Assembly: GCA_017467225.1 (NCBI GenBank)
Contig: JAFTSR010000388.1
Span: forward strand, 1 to 9,075
Reading direction: 5' to 3'
Source: Clostridia bacterium
GTDB taxonomy: Bacteria > Bacillota_A > Clostridia > Oscillospirales > CAG-272
Length of the DNA: 9,075 nucleotides
How positions within the stretch are numbered: the first letter of the stretch is position 1; every line of letters begins with the position of its first letter. Below are positions 1 to 6,178 of the stretch, piece after piece. The translations under genes and the position numbers were made by a program. Under the pieces are notes generated by a model. The model saw only the letters and a list, made by a program, of their open reading frames with translations, searched no databases and was not told the DNA's origin.

Positions 1-487
1 AGAAGTAAGCCTCCTCACGGGTCTTCTTGACCTCACGGCCGCAGTCGGGGCATTTGCCGTCCGCAAGCTGGGTCTCGGTGAAGAAGGACTCACAGGGGGT
101 GCAGTACCAGCCCTCGTATTTGTCCTTATAGATGTCGCCCTGCTCGTAGAATCTCTTAAAGATCTTCTGCACAGCGGCTTCGTGGTAGTCGTCCGTCGTG
201 CGGATGAAGTGGTCGTATTTGACGTTCATGTTGTCCCACAGATTCTTGATCTCGCCGGCGACGTTGTCAACGTAGGCCTTGGGGGTGATGCCGGCCTCCT
301 TGGCGAGGTCCTCGATTTTTTGACCGTGCTCGTCCGTACCGGTGCACATAAAGACGTCGTAGCCCATCTCTCTCTTATAGCGGGTCAGGGCGTCGGTCAT
401 GATGGCCTCGTAGGTGTTGCCGAAGTGCGGCTTTTTGGACGCATAGGCAATGGCGGTTGTTACATAGAATTTTTCTTTGGTGTTCAT
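1..487 (-). CDS. metG: Methionyl-tRNA synthetase, N-terminal part (cut by window edge)
   Basis: Class I aminoacyl-tRNA synthetase that charges tRNA-Met with methionine in the cytoplasm. Only the first 162 codons are in the window. The protein opens MNTKEKFYVTTAIAYAS, then KPHFGNTYEA, the class I HIGH-type nucleotide-binding signature with F and N at the second and fourth places. CTGTDEHGQKIE follows, the highly conserved MetRS stretch. Near the cut are a CxxC pair (CTPC) and a second CxxC (CPDC), the zinc-knuckle cysteines of the four-Cys MetRS subtype. The start ATG (485-487) has GGAGAC about four bases upstream on the minus strand. The KMSKS loop and anticodon-binding domain lie outside the window. 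The gene is 60 bases downstream of the DUF975-like gene on the same strand and may be read through from it. No T-box leader is visible in the short gap. Identification is from conserved motifs and is very secure. Confidence 0.97.
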   Translation of the reverse strand, partial: MNTKEKFYVTTAIAYASKKPHFGNTYEAIMTDALTRYKREMGYDVFMCTGTDEHGQKIEDLAKEAGITPKAYVDNVAGEIKNLWDNMNVKYDHFIRTTDDYHEAAVQKIFKRFYEQGDIYKDKYEGWYCTPCESFFTETQLADGKCPDCGREVKKTREEAYF

Positions 488-503
488 AATGTCTCCATTC
501 TGC

Positions 504-521
504 CGCTGCGAATGGGCAGCG
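504..521 (-). promoter_or_regulatory. Small perfect hairpin just before the metG ribosome binding site
   Basis: CGCTGC and GCAGCG form a perfect 6-bp stem around a 6-base loop. It ends about eight bases before the GGAGAC Shine-Dalgarno of metG. No U-tract follows on either strand, so it is not a standard terminator. It could modestly affect metG translation or act as an RNA-processing site. It is short enough to arise by chance, so the functional claim is weak. Confidence 0.3.
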
Positions 522-547
522 ACGATGTTTTGATTTGTTATATTGGT

Positions 548-1402
548 TTATTTTGTTTCAGTGGGAATGACTACCTCTGCCACCGGCAAATGCTCACCCG
601 TGATATCGCAGAACTGGCGTTGCAGACAGGTAAAGTACAGGGGAATGGTATGAAAGATCATATACACGCCGAAGGTCACAATACCAAGAATGACGTGTGG
701 CAGGAGCGAGAGCTCCAGCAGCCAAATTTCGATGTGCTTGCCGCGCAGCAGTGTCTTGGCGCGCAAAAAAATAGTACGCAGCGGGGCTGTGGGATGATTG
801 ATGTCAAGAAAAACGGCGATGGTCAACCCTGCAAGTCGGATGGAACCGAATATGAGAATAGCGGCGGCCGAGAGTGCTAAAATGATCATGAGCACGTAGC
901 CAAGCGCACCGGGCAGGGAAAAGGCAAGCATAGATAGCAGCGTGACTGCTGCGAATACTGCCAGCAGTGCAAGCAGGCGCCAAAGCATTCCCAATGTCAG
1001 AAGCATGGCGCGGCGGTAGCTTTTGCGGTTGGCATATGCGGCAAATATGATCGAAAAGGGCGGCGTTGAGCCATTGGCGGCAAGATACATATAGCGGATC
1101 CATCCCGGAATGAGCGGAATGCCGCAAAAGAGAATAATCAGACCGTCAACGACGTACAGAAGAATATCCAAGGCGTGGTAAAGTGGCTCGGATATCTCGT
1201 ACAGCTTGACCCAGTCCAACGCATACCAGGTGTTTTCCACCAGGTAAATGGTGCCGATCCACACCGAAAGAAACAGCAGCGTGGAGAGCAGCATGCCCAT
1301 GCGGACACCGGGACGGCTGATAATATCAGAGGCAACGCGGCGAACGGAGCGCTTTTCCGGTGGCGTGTAGAGGATGGGGGAGATGCTTGGAAGTTCAGGC
1401 AT
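548..1402 (-). CDS. DUF975-like multi-pass membrane protein of unknown function
   Basis: Integral membrane protein of 284 residues with about five or six hydrophobic segments (roughly residues 36-57, 80-104, 132-160, 164-195 and 225-260), short charged loops and a hydrophilic tail. The pattern fits the DUF975 family: a polar amphipathic N-terminus, a central FSIIFAAYAN...YRRAMLL stretch, and a C-terminal RAKTLLRGKHIEIWLLELS...FGVYMIFHTIPLYF block resembling the family's 'lmkG.k..ff.l.lSf....l....lg....iPY' end. DUF975 has no established function. I chose the ATG at 1400-1402 because GGGGAGG lies seven bases upstream; a GTG at 1415-1417 would add five residues but overlaps that Shine-Dalgarno. 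The chosen start lies inside the end of nagA (8-base overlap, ATGCCTGA), so translation is probably coupled. The family call rests on remembered family features and hydropathy; membrane location is secure. Confidence 0.75.
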   Translation of the reverse strand: MPELPSISPILYTPPEKRSVRRVASDIISRPGVRMGMLLSTLLFLSVWIGTIYLVENTWYALDWVKLYEISEPLYHALDILLYVVDGLIILFCGIPLIPGWIRYMYLAANGSTPPFSIIFAAYANRKSYRRAMLLTLGMLWRLLALLAVFAAVTLLSMLAFSLPGALGYVLMIILALSAAAILIFGSIRLAGLTIAVFLDINHPTAPLRTIFLRAKTLLRGKHIEIWLLELSLLPHVILGIVTFGVYMIFHTIPLYFTCLQRQFCDITGEHLPVAEVVIPTETK

Positions 1403-2600
1403 GGGGAACCTCCCCACCTTTGATTACGCCGCCGACGTAGGTGGCAAGCAGCGATACGGTGTCGCCGTCCTCACGCAGCACGCAAAAGTCTGCATAAGCG
1501 CCAACCTTGAAGGTGCCGACCAGATGATCGATTCGTGCGGCACGGGCGGGATTGACGGTAGCACAGCACAGCGCCTGCGCCAGGGAAATGCCACAGAAGT
1601 TTTTAAGGTTGCAGACAGCGTCAAACAGACCAATGGTACTGCCGGCAATGGCGCCGTCGGTGGTATAAGCCTTACCGTCCTTGACGATGACGTCCATGCC
1701 TGCGATGGTATAATTGCCATCGGGACAGGCGGTGCCCTCCATTGAGTCGCTGATCAGCACCAGCCGCTCATGCCCAAGCAGGCGATACGCCAGGCGCACC
1801 ATGTGCGGCGCGATATGGAAGCCGTCGCAAATGATCTCACCGTAGGCATTGCTGTCAAAGCAAGCGGCAACCGCACCGCCGTCGCGGTGATGCAGAGGCG
1901 GCATGGCGTTAAACAGGTGCGTGAAGCAGTTGACACCGCGTTCGGTCAGGTGCATTGCCTGCTCGTACGTTGCCTCGGTGTGCGCCAAGGAGAGCGCAAT
2001 GCCAAGCTGTTGTGCGGCGTGGATAAAGCTGCCGTCGGTGTCGCCCTCAAGAGCGGCGGAAACGCGAACGGGCAGGGAGGGAGATGTGTTTTTGGTCAAG
2101 CGGTGGTGCATGTCCGCAAGCTCGTCTGCCTGCAGCGGAGCCAGCAGATGCGCCGCGTGCGCACCGCGCTTTTTGGCGCTGAGGTAGCGACCCTCCAGAT
2201 GAATGCCGAGAAAGCGCGCACCGTCGCAGCGAGCGGCTGCCGCATGGATGCGATCGGCCGCGGTGCCGTACTCCTCCATGGGCGCGGAGGCTAACGTGGG
2301 AACAACGGTGGTCACGCCCGAGGTAATATAGGAGCGTGACATACGGCAAAGTAGGTCAACGTCGGCGCTGATAAAATCGCCGCCGGCGCGTCCGTGCGTG
2401 TGAATATCGACAAAGCCCGGCGTGACATATGCACCGCAAGCGTCCAAAATTTCAACGTCCTCATGTGACAGCGTACCGGTGGCACCGACAGCGGCAATGC
2501 GCCCGTCTGAAATCAGCATTTCACCCGGTACAAAGCAGAGCTTGTCGGTGTCAAGCAGCTGTGCGTTGCACAGCAGTATATTTTGCGAAATAGTCGGCAT
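1395..2600 (-). CDS. nagA: N-acetylglucosamine-6-phosphate deacetylase
   Basis: Amidohydrolase-superfamily enzyme that converts N-acetylglucosamine-6-phosphate to glucosamine-6-phosphate plus acetate in the cytoplasm, in amino-sugar catabolism and cell-wall recycling. At 401 residues it is close to the usual 380-400. Motifs in order: PGFVDIHTHG (HxH, H67/H69), GIHLEG (metal ligand E136), SLAHTEA (H207), THLFNAMPPLHHR (H228 and substrate loop), CDGFHI (D259/H262), LISDSM (catalytic D285), then TTDGAIAGST and the C-terminal ATVNPAR...GAYADF typical of amidohydrolases. Where GIHLEGP is usual, this protein has GIHLEGR. Start ATG at 2598-2600 follows GAGAGG by about nine bases. It lies 24 bases after the LRR lipoprotein gene and overlaps the next gene by eight bases. 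No nagB is visible nearby. Confidence 0.95.
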   Translation of the reverse strand: MPTISQNILLCNAQLLDTDKLCFVPGEMLISDGRIAAVGATGTLSHEDVEILDACGAYVTPGFVDIHTHGRAGGDFISADVDLLCRMSRSYITSGVTTVVPTLASAPMEEYGTAADRIHAAAARCDGARFLGIHLEGRYLSAKKRGAHAAHLLAPLQADELADMHHRLTKNTSPSLPVRVSAALEGDTDGSFIHAAQQLGIALSLAHTEATYEQAMHLTERGVNCFTHLFNAMPPLHHRDGGAVAACFDSNAYGEIICDGFHIAPHMVRLAYRLLGHERLVLISDSMEGTACPDGNYTIAGMDVIVKDGKAYTTDGAIAGSTIGLFDAVCNLKNFCGISLAQALCCATVNPARAARIDHLVGTFKVGAYADFCVLREDGDTVSLLATYVGGVIKGGEVPHA

Positions 2601-2624
2601 ATCAATTTACCTCTCTTAAGAATT

Positions 2625-4085
2625 TCAGTCGGCAGAGGGAAGAACGCCGCAGCTGATCAGAGCATCGTTATCCCGTCCGATAGCAACGCGGTCGGCATCC
2701 ACGGGCGCACCGCTTGGCGTGCAGAAGGACTTGAGCGAGATGCAATGGCGGAAAACAGCATCGTCTACTGTGGTCAGAGCATCGCTCACCGTCACCTTTT
2801 CCAAGCGCTTACAGCCGGCGAACAGCGAAGGCGGCAGCATGGTCACGCCGTCGGGAATGATAATTTCCTTGAGATTGACGCAATCCATAAACGTCTGCAT
2901 GCCGATATCCACCAGCTGATCACTCAGCGTCACGTCGGTCAGACTGCGGCAATCGGAGAAGGCCATATCGCCGATATGCGTGATGCCATCGGGAAGCTCT
3001 ACGCTCAGAAGATTATGGCAGCCATGGAAGGCGCGTACCCCGATCTGCATGCTTTTGGGCGGCAGCGCAATGTCGTACAGACTGCGACATTCATAAAAGG
3101 CATAGTTGCCAACCTCACCGTGACGGACGGTCAGATACGCCAGCGAGGCCGGTGTGAACGACGCATTCCAGGTGTACGCCTTGGCGCCGAAGAGATAGCC
3201 GAGGTGGTTGTTTTCGGTGGCCGTTTGACCCACGAAGGGCACGGAAAGCTCAACCAGGGAATTGCAGCCCATCAGCGCGCCCAGGCCCATTTCCTTGACG
3301 CTGTCGGGAATGGTCAAAGAGAGCAGAGAGGTGCACTCGGACAGCGCGCCCTCACCAAGCACGGTCAGCGCTTCGGGCATCGTGACGTACTTGAGAGAAG
3401 AGCATCCGCAAAAGGCATAGGAGCCGATATCGGTCAACGTCTTGGGAAGAATGACCATGATCAAGCGGTAGCAGCCAAAGAACGCCTGCGAGTCCAGCTT
3501 GGTAAAGGCATCGCTCAGAATGACGGTATCCAGTGCCGAGCCAATTTTGAAAGCACCGCCCTGCGCCGAGGTGGCGCCGAACAGGTAGGCCAGATACTGG
3601 GCATCGGTGCGCGTTTTGCCCATCTGCGGCGTGCGGAGCACCTGCAAGGATTTGCAACCGGTCAAAAGCGAGGTTCCAATGCTTGTGACGGTATCGGGAA
3701 TGGACAGCGCGATTATGGCGGTGTTATCGCGGAACAGCTCGTCGCCAAGCGCGATGACCGATTTGCCGTCAAGGCTTGCGGGAATGATGACAACACCACC
3801 GGCGCCGTGATAGGCGGTCAACGTCAGACCTTCTGCGCTTTCCTCCCAGGTGAAATCAGCGGCGGGCGCGTCCTTAGCATCAGAAAAAACGGCGTGTGCC
3901 AGCGCTTCGTAATCAACGTCGGATGAAGGGCGCGTAGGCGGTGTGGTTGGCAGCTCGTCGTCCGAAAGCGTTGGTGTTTGTATGGTAGGCAGCCCGGGAT
4001 CGGCAGCGGTGCAGGCGGCAAGGCATAAAATGCCGAGCGCGAGCAGAGCGGCGATCATCCGGCGTGCAGTAGAGTGTATGTGCAT
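2625..4085 (-). CDS. BspA-like leucine-rich-repeat lipoprotein (LRR_5 type)
   Basis: Predicted secreted, lipid-anchored surface protein of 486 residues. The signal is MHIHSTARR (positive n-region), a hydrophobic core and the lipobox LAAC, with the lipidated Cys at residue 25. A Pro/Thr/Ser-rich linker (to about residue 58) precedes about twelve BspA/Treponema-type LRR_5 units from roughly residue 85 to the end. Their recurring pattern is 'L..v.lPd.vt.IG..aF.gC.sL'. Two units carry the longer insertion containing YLFGA seen in this LRR class. Relatives often bind host or extracellular matrix proteins, but nothing here shows the ligand. I chose the ATG at 4083-4085: AAAGGA lies seven bases upstream and the signal peptide starts properly. 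An ATG 17 codons earlier falls at the predicted transcription start and has no ribosome binding site. It is the first gene after the promoter at 4139-4167. Confidence 0.88.
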   Translation of the reverse strand: MHIHSTARRMIAALLALGILCLAACTAADPGLPTIQTPTLSDDELPTTPPTRPSSDVDYEALAHAVFSDAKDAPAADFTWEESAEGLTLTAYHGAGGVVIIPASLDGKSVIALGDELFRDNTAIIALSIPDTVTSIGTSLLTGCKSLQVLRTPQMGKTRTDAQYLAYLFGATSAQGGAFKIGSALDTVILSDAFTKLDSQAFFGCYRLIMVILPKTLTDIGSYAFCGCSSLKYVTMPEALTVLGEGALSECTSLLSLTIPDSVKEMGLGALMGCNSLVELSVPFVGQTATENNHLGYLFGAKAYTWNASFTPASLAYLTVRHGEVGNYAFYECRSLYDIALPPKSMQIGVRAFHGCHNLLSVELPDGITHIGDMAFSDCRSLTDVTLSDQLVDIGMQTFMDCVNLKEIIIPDGVTMLPPSLFAGCKRLEKVTVSDALTTVDDAVFRHCISLKSFCTPSGAPVDADRVAIGRDNDALISCGVLPSAD

Positions 4086-4138
4086 GGCGAAATCCTTTCT
4101 GTGCTTTGGATTTTTCCTGACAAGGCATAGATACATTT

Positions 4139-4167
4139 ATTATACCACGCATCGGCCGTTGATGCAA
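4139..4167 (-). promoter_or_regulatory. Extended -10 sigma-A promoter for the lipoprotein-nagA-DUF975 run
   Basis: On the minus strand, TTGCAT (4162-4167) is separated by 17 bases from a perfect TATAAT (4139-4144), preceded by TGG to give the extended -10 TGGTATAAT. Predicted transcription start is near 4132, leaving a leader of about 46 bases before the lipoprotein ATG. It is the only strong promoter I see for the leftward run. Confidence 0.75.
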
Positions 4168-4227
4168 GGCGTTTTTGAAGAAATTTACAAATGCGTCATG
4201 ATTTTTTCCTTGTTTTTGCGGCTGCTT

Positions 4228-4265
4228 CGAAAATTTGTGCATACGGGCTGCTTTGACAAATTTCG
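4228..4265. repeat. Imperfect inverted repeat overlapping the spoIIA -35 region
   Basis: CGAAAATTTGT (4228-4238) is mirrored by ACAAATTTCG (4256-4265), differing by one extra A, with 17 bases between. The right arm overlaps the TTGACA of the putative spoIIA promoter. This resembles an operator for a dimeric regulator. TTTGACA read on the minus strand is TGTCAAA, one mismatch from the Bacillus Spo0A box TGTCGAA; the left arm contains TTCGAA. Both Spo0A binding and operator function are inference. Confidence 0.4.
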
Positions 4266-4280
4266 CGCGGCGGATATGAT
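4253..4280 (+). promoter_or_regulatory. Putative spoIIA operon promoter, sigma-A-like
   Basis: A perfect TTGACA (4253-4258) lies 16 bases before TATGAT (4275-4280, five of six to TATAAT), giving transcription near 4287 and a leader of about 30 bases to the spoIIAA ATG. A second possible -10, TACAAT (4280-4285), would give a 21-base spacer, like the wide spacer of Spo0A-activated sigma-A promoters such as B. subtilis spoIIG. I saw no AGGAAT-type sigma-H -35 in 4170-4316, although sigma-H is what drives B. subtilis spoIIA. Confidence 0.6.
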
Positions 4281-4316
4281 ACAATCAAAAATGAAAATCA
4301 CAAGGGAGGTGAGTGC

Positions 4317-4670
4317 ATGGAACGAGTGACAAGCCGGGGACAAGCCGACGCGACCCTGCCGGGCTGCTGCATCACACAACGCTCTCATGACGAGATCGGC
4401 GTGGCGTTGACGGGAGATATCGATCATCATCGGGCAGCGCAGCTGCGTGAGCATCTGGACGCGCTGATCTGTCGGGACCGACCGCGATGCCTGTACGTTG
4501 ACTTATCGGGCATCGAATTTATGGACAGCTCGGGACTTGGTCTGATCATGGGACGGTACACGCTGCTTGGACGCCTTGGAGGACAGCTGATGATCGAGCA
4601 TCCGTCCTCGGCAGCCAAACGGATGATCACACTGGCTGCGATGGAGCGCTTCATCAAGGTCATATATTAA
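4317..4670 (+). CDS. spoIIAA: Anti-sigma-F factor antagonist SpoIIAA
   Basis: STAS-domain anti-anti-sigma factor, 117 residues. Unphosphorylated SpoIIAA binds SpoIIAB in the prespore and releases sigma-F; SpoIIAB inactivates it by serine phosphorylation, and the phosphatase SpoIIE reverses this. LTGDIDHHRA (31-40) matches the N-terminal LTGELDHHTA of B. subtilis SpoIIAA. VDLSGIEFMDSSGLGLIMGR (61-80) carries the phosphoacceptor, with S71 equivalent to B. subtilis S58. The N-terminus is about 13 residues longer than in B. subtilis, and I see no reason to prefer a later start: GGGAGGT sits about six bases before this ATG. It is the first gene of the operon, 19 bases before spoIIAB. Base use is like its neighbours and the gene looks intact. 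Confidence 0.95.
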   Translation: MERVTSRGQADATLPGCCITQRSHDEIGVALTGDIDHHRAAQLREHLDALICRDRPRCLYVDLSGIEFMDSSGLGLIMGRYTLLGRLGGQLMIEHPSSAAKRMITLAAMERFIKVIY

Positions 4671-4689
4671 AACGAAAGGAAGAAGAACT

Positions 4690-5175
4690 ATGTCAAGCTA
4701 TACTGTGGGAGAGGTGCTGCGTGCAGGGCAGACCGTGCTCAACGAAATCAAGCTGAGCCTCCCGTCTTTGTCGGTCAATGAGGGGATTGCGCGAGCGGCG
4801 GTGGCGGTGTTCTGCTCGCAGGCCGACCCATCTACAACCGAGCTGGCCGATATCAAATGTGCTGTCAGCGAGGCGGTCACTAACTGCATTGTACACGCCT
4901 ATCGGGATGAGATCGGTATCATTCAGCTCAAGGTGCAGCTGCTGCCGGGACGCTGGCTGAAAATAGAAATCAAGGATCAGGGCTGCGGAATCGAGGATGT
5001 CAAGCGCGCAAGAGAGCCGCTGTTTACCACCGACATCGGAGGTGGCGAGAGAAGCGGCATGGGCTTTACCGTCATGGAAAGCTTTTGCGACGGTGTCAGC
5101 GTTCGCTCTCGCGTGGGAAAGGGCTGCACTGTGACGCTGTGCAAAAAGCTGCGTGAGCGCTCGTTTCGTACATAA
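4690..5175 (+). CDS. spoIIAB: Anti-sigma-F factor / serine kinase SpoIIAB
   Basis: GHKL-type ATPase and serine kinase, 161 residues. It holds sigma-F inactive with ATP bound and phosphorylates SpoIIAA. The N-box is SEAVTNCIVHAY (60-71), with E61 equivalent to the catalytic base E46 of B. subtilis and N65 to the Mg-binding N50. The G1 box is DQGCG (96-100), followed by the family signature REPLFTT (108-114), the ATP lid, and the G2 box RSGMGFTVM (121-129). R35 in NEGIAR matches R20 of B. subtilis, which contacts sigma-F and SpoIIAA. The protein is about 15 residues longer than the B. subtilis one, mostly at the N-terminus. The ATG at 4690 has AAAGGA nine bases upstream; GTG codons at positions 6, 9 and 16 lack good ribosome binding sites. 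Second gene of the operon. Confidence 0.95.
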   Translation: MSSYTVGEVLRAGQTVLNEIKLSLPSLSVNEGIARAAVAVFCSQADPSTTELADIKCAVSEAVTNCIVHAYRDEIGIIQLKVQLLPGRWLKIEIKDQGCGIEDVKRAREPLFTTDIGGGERSGMGFTVMESFCDGVSVRSRVGKGCTVTLCKKLRERSFRT

Positions 5176-5228
5176 AGCGTTGGCAAAGAAAAAGGGCTGA
5201 CGGATCAAACGGCAAAGGGGAGCACGCA

Positions 5229-6050
5229 ATGATCGTACAAGAGGGCAATCAAGCCATCAAAGAAGCAGAGCATACGGAGGACATGCCCACAGAAGCGGAT
5301 CGGCAGAGAAATGACCGCAATCGTGCCATGATTGCCAAGGCACAAGGCGAGGATGCCGAGGCTGCCGAGGAGGCGCTGAGCATTTTAGTGCAGGAAAATA
5401 CAGGTCTTGTCCGCAGTCTTGCTCTGCGCTTTTGCGGACGCGGAACCGATTTTGAAGATTTGATACAGATCGGCACCATCGGTATGATCAAGGCCATCCG
5501 CAGCTTTGAACTGGAGCGGGGCACGGCCTTTTCGACCTATGCCGTGCCGCTGATCGTCGGGGAGATCCGCCGCCATTTGCGAGATGACGGCATCATTAAG
5601 GTTAGTCGCTCTTATCGGAAATTGGGGGCGCAGCTGCTGCATCTGAGCAATGAGATTTCTGCACGTGAGCAGCGTGAGCCAAGCATACGGGAATTGGCCA
5701 CGGGCTGCGGTGTCAGCGTGGAGGAGGCAGCTGTGGCACTGGATGCCATCTCGCCGGTACGTTCCCTGTACGATCCGCTGCCGGGGGCTCTGCGTGAGGA
5801 TGCGCAGAGCTATGAGGCGGTACTACCGGACGAGGACAGCGCGGATGAGCTGGAGCGCGTCAAGGACAAGCTGGCTCTGACGCAGGCCATATCCAAAATG
5901 CAGCCGATGTGGCAAAAGATCGTGCTTTTGCGGTATTACCGCAATCATACGCAGCAAGAGGTAGCCGACGCGCTGGGATTGACGCAGGTTAAGGTGTCAA
6001 GAGAAGAAAAAAAGATCGTCGCATTCTTGAGGGAGGAGCTGACGTCGTAA
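5229..6050 (+). CDS. sigF: RNA polymerase sporulation sigma factor sigma-F (SpoIIAC)
   Basis: First forespore-specific sigma factor, held by SpoIIAB until released by SpoIIAA. The protein has 273 residues against 255 in B. subtilis, the excess being an acidic, polar N-terminal stretch (about 1-30). Region 2 runs about 58-127, including DFEDLIQIGTIGMIKAIRSF (core binding) and FSTYAVPLIVGEIRRHLRDD (-10 recognition). Region 3 is about 128-195. Region 4 is about 215-270, with the -35 helix-turn-helix QQEVADALGLTQVKVSREEK. Where most relatives have VSRLEKKI, this has VSREEKKI. The ATG at 5229 follows GGGGAG by six bases. The 53-base gap after spoIIAB is longer than usual for this operon but holds no terminator. 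Its position directly after spoIIAA and spoIIAB identifies it as sigma-F rather than sigma-B or sigma-G. Confidence 0.95.
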   Translation: MIVQEGNQAIKEAEHTEDMPTEADRQRNDRNRAMIAKAQGEDAEAAEEALSILVQENTGLVRSLALRFCGRGTDFEDLIQIGTIGMIKAIRSFELERGTAFSTYAVPLIVGEIRRHLRDDGIIKVSRSYRKLGAQLLHLSNEISAREQREPSIRELATGCGVSVEEAAVALDAISPVRSLYDPLPGALREDAQSYEAVLPDEDSADELERVKDKLALTQAISKMQPMWQKIVLLRYYRNHTQQEVADALGLTQVKVSREEKKIVAFLREELTS

Positions 6051-6058
6051 AAAAGAAA

Positions 6059-6087
6059 TTGTTTTTTGAAAAAAATTGTGGTATAAT
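6059..6087 (+). promoter_or_regulatory. Extended -10 sigma-A promoter upstream of the ECF fusion gene
   Basis: TTGTTT (6059-6064), a 17-base spacer, then a perfect TATAAT (6082-6087) with TGG before it, giving TGGTATAAT. It starts nine bases after the sigF stop. Predicted transcription begins near 6094, leaving a leader of about 85 bases. The same TGGTATAAT occurs at the lipoprotein promoter, which supports housekeeping recognition. Confidence 0.7.
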
Positions 6088-6098
6088 GTCATCGGATC

Positions 6099-6123
6099 GA
6101 ACCTTTTGCTATCAAAATCCGAC
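6099..6123 (+). promoter_or_regulatory. Candidate ECF-type, possibly self-activated promoter
   Basis: GAACC (6099-6103) followed by TTTT, then exactly 16 bases between GAACC and CGAC (6120-6123). Firmicute ECF sigma factors such as SigW and SigX recognise an AAC-type -35 and a CGT/CGAC-type -10 about 16 bases apart, and usually activate their own genes. The site lies 56 bases before the ATG of an ECF sigma gene. An inverted repeat TGAAA-TCGG-TTTCA (6132-6145) lies at or just after the predicted start. The motif fit is seen; self-activation is inferred. Confidence 0.45.
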
Positions 6124-6178
6124 TGTATAAGTGAAATCGGTTTCAGAATGATAACGAAGCGAGAGAGGAGGTGCGGGG

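Noticed and set aside
488..547. T-box or riboswitch leader before metG
   Set aside because: The gap is only 60 bases with one small hairpin; there is no room for specifier and antiterminator elements and no T-box core sequence.
182..880. A 232-codon plus-strand frame crossing the metG and DUF975 genes
   Set aside because: It runs antisense through two real genes and their intergenic gap, with no domain and no convincing start.
2583..3926. A 447-codon open frame on the plus strand opposite the LRR lipoprotein gene
   Set aside because: It lies wholly antisense to a convincing LRR gene, has low-complexity Gly/Gln/Arg/His-rich content, no ribosome binding site and no recognisable domain. It is explained by the codon bias of the real gene.
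4086..4136. Longer start for the lipoprotein (ATG at 4134-4136)
   Set aside because: It coincides with the predicted transcription start, has no ribosome binding site, and would place 17 residues before a well-formed lipoprotein signal peptide.
6045..6072. A6 and T6 runs after sigF as a possible terminator
   Set aside because: The only stem is six A-T pairs with no GC, and the following bases are A-rich, so it should not terminate.
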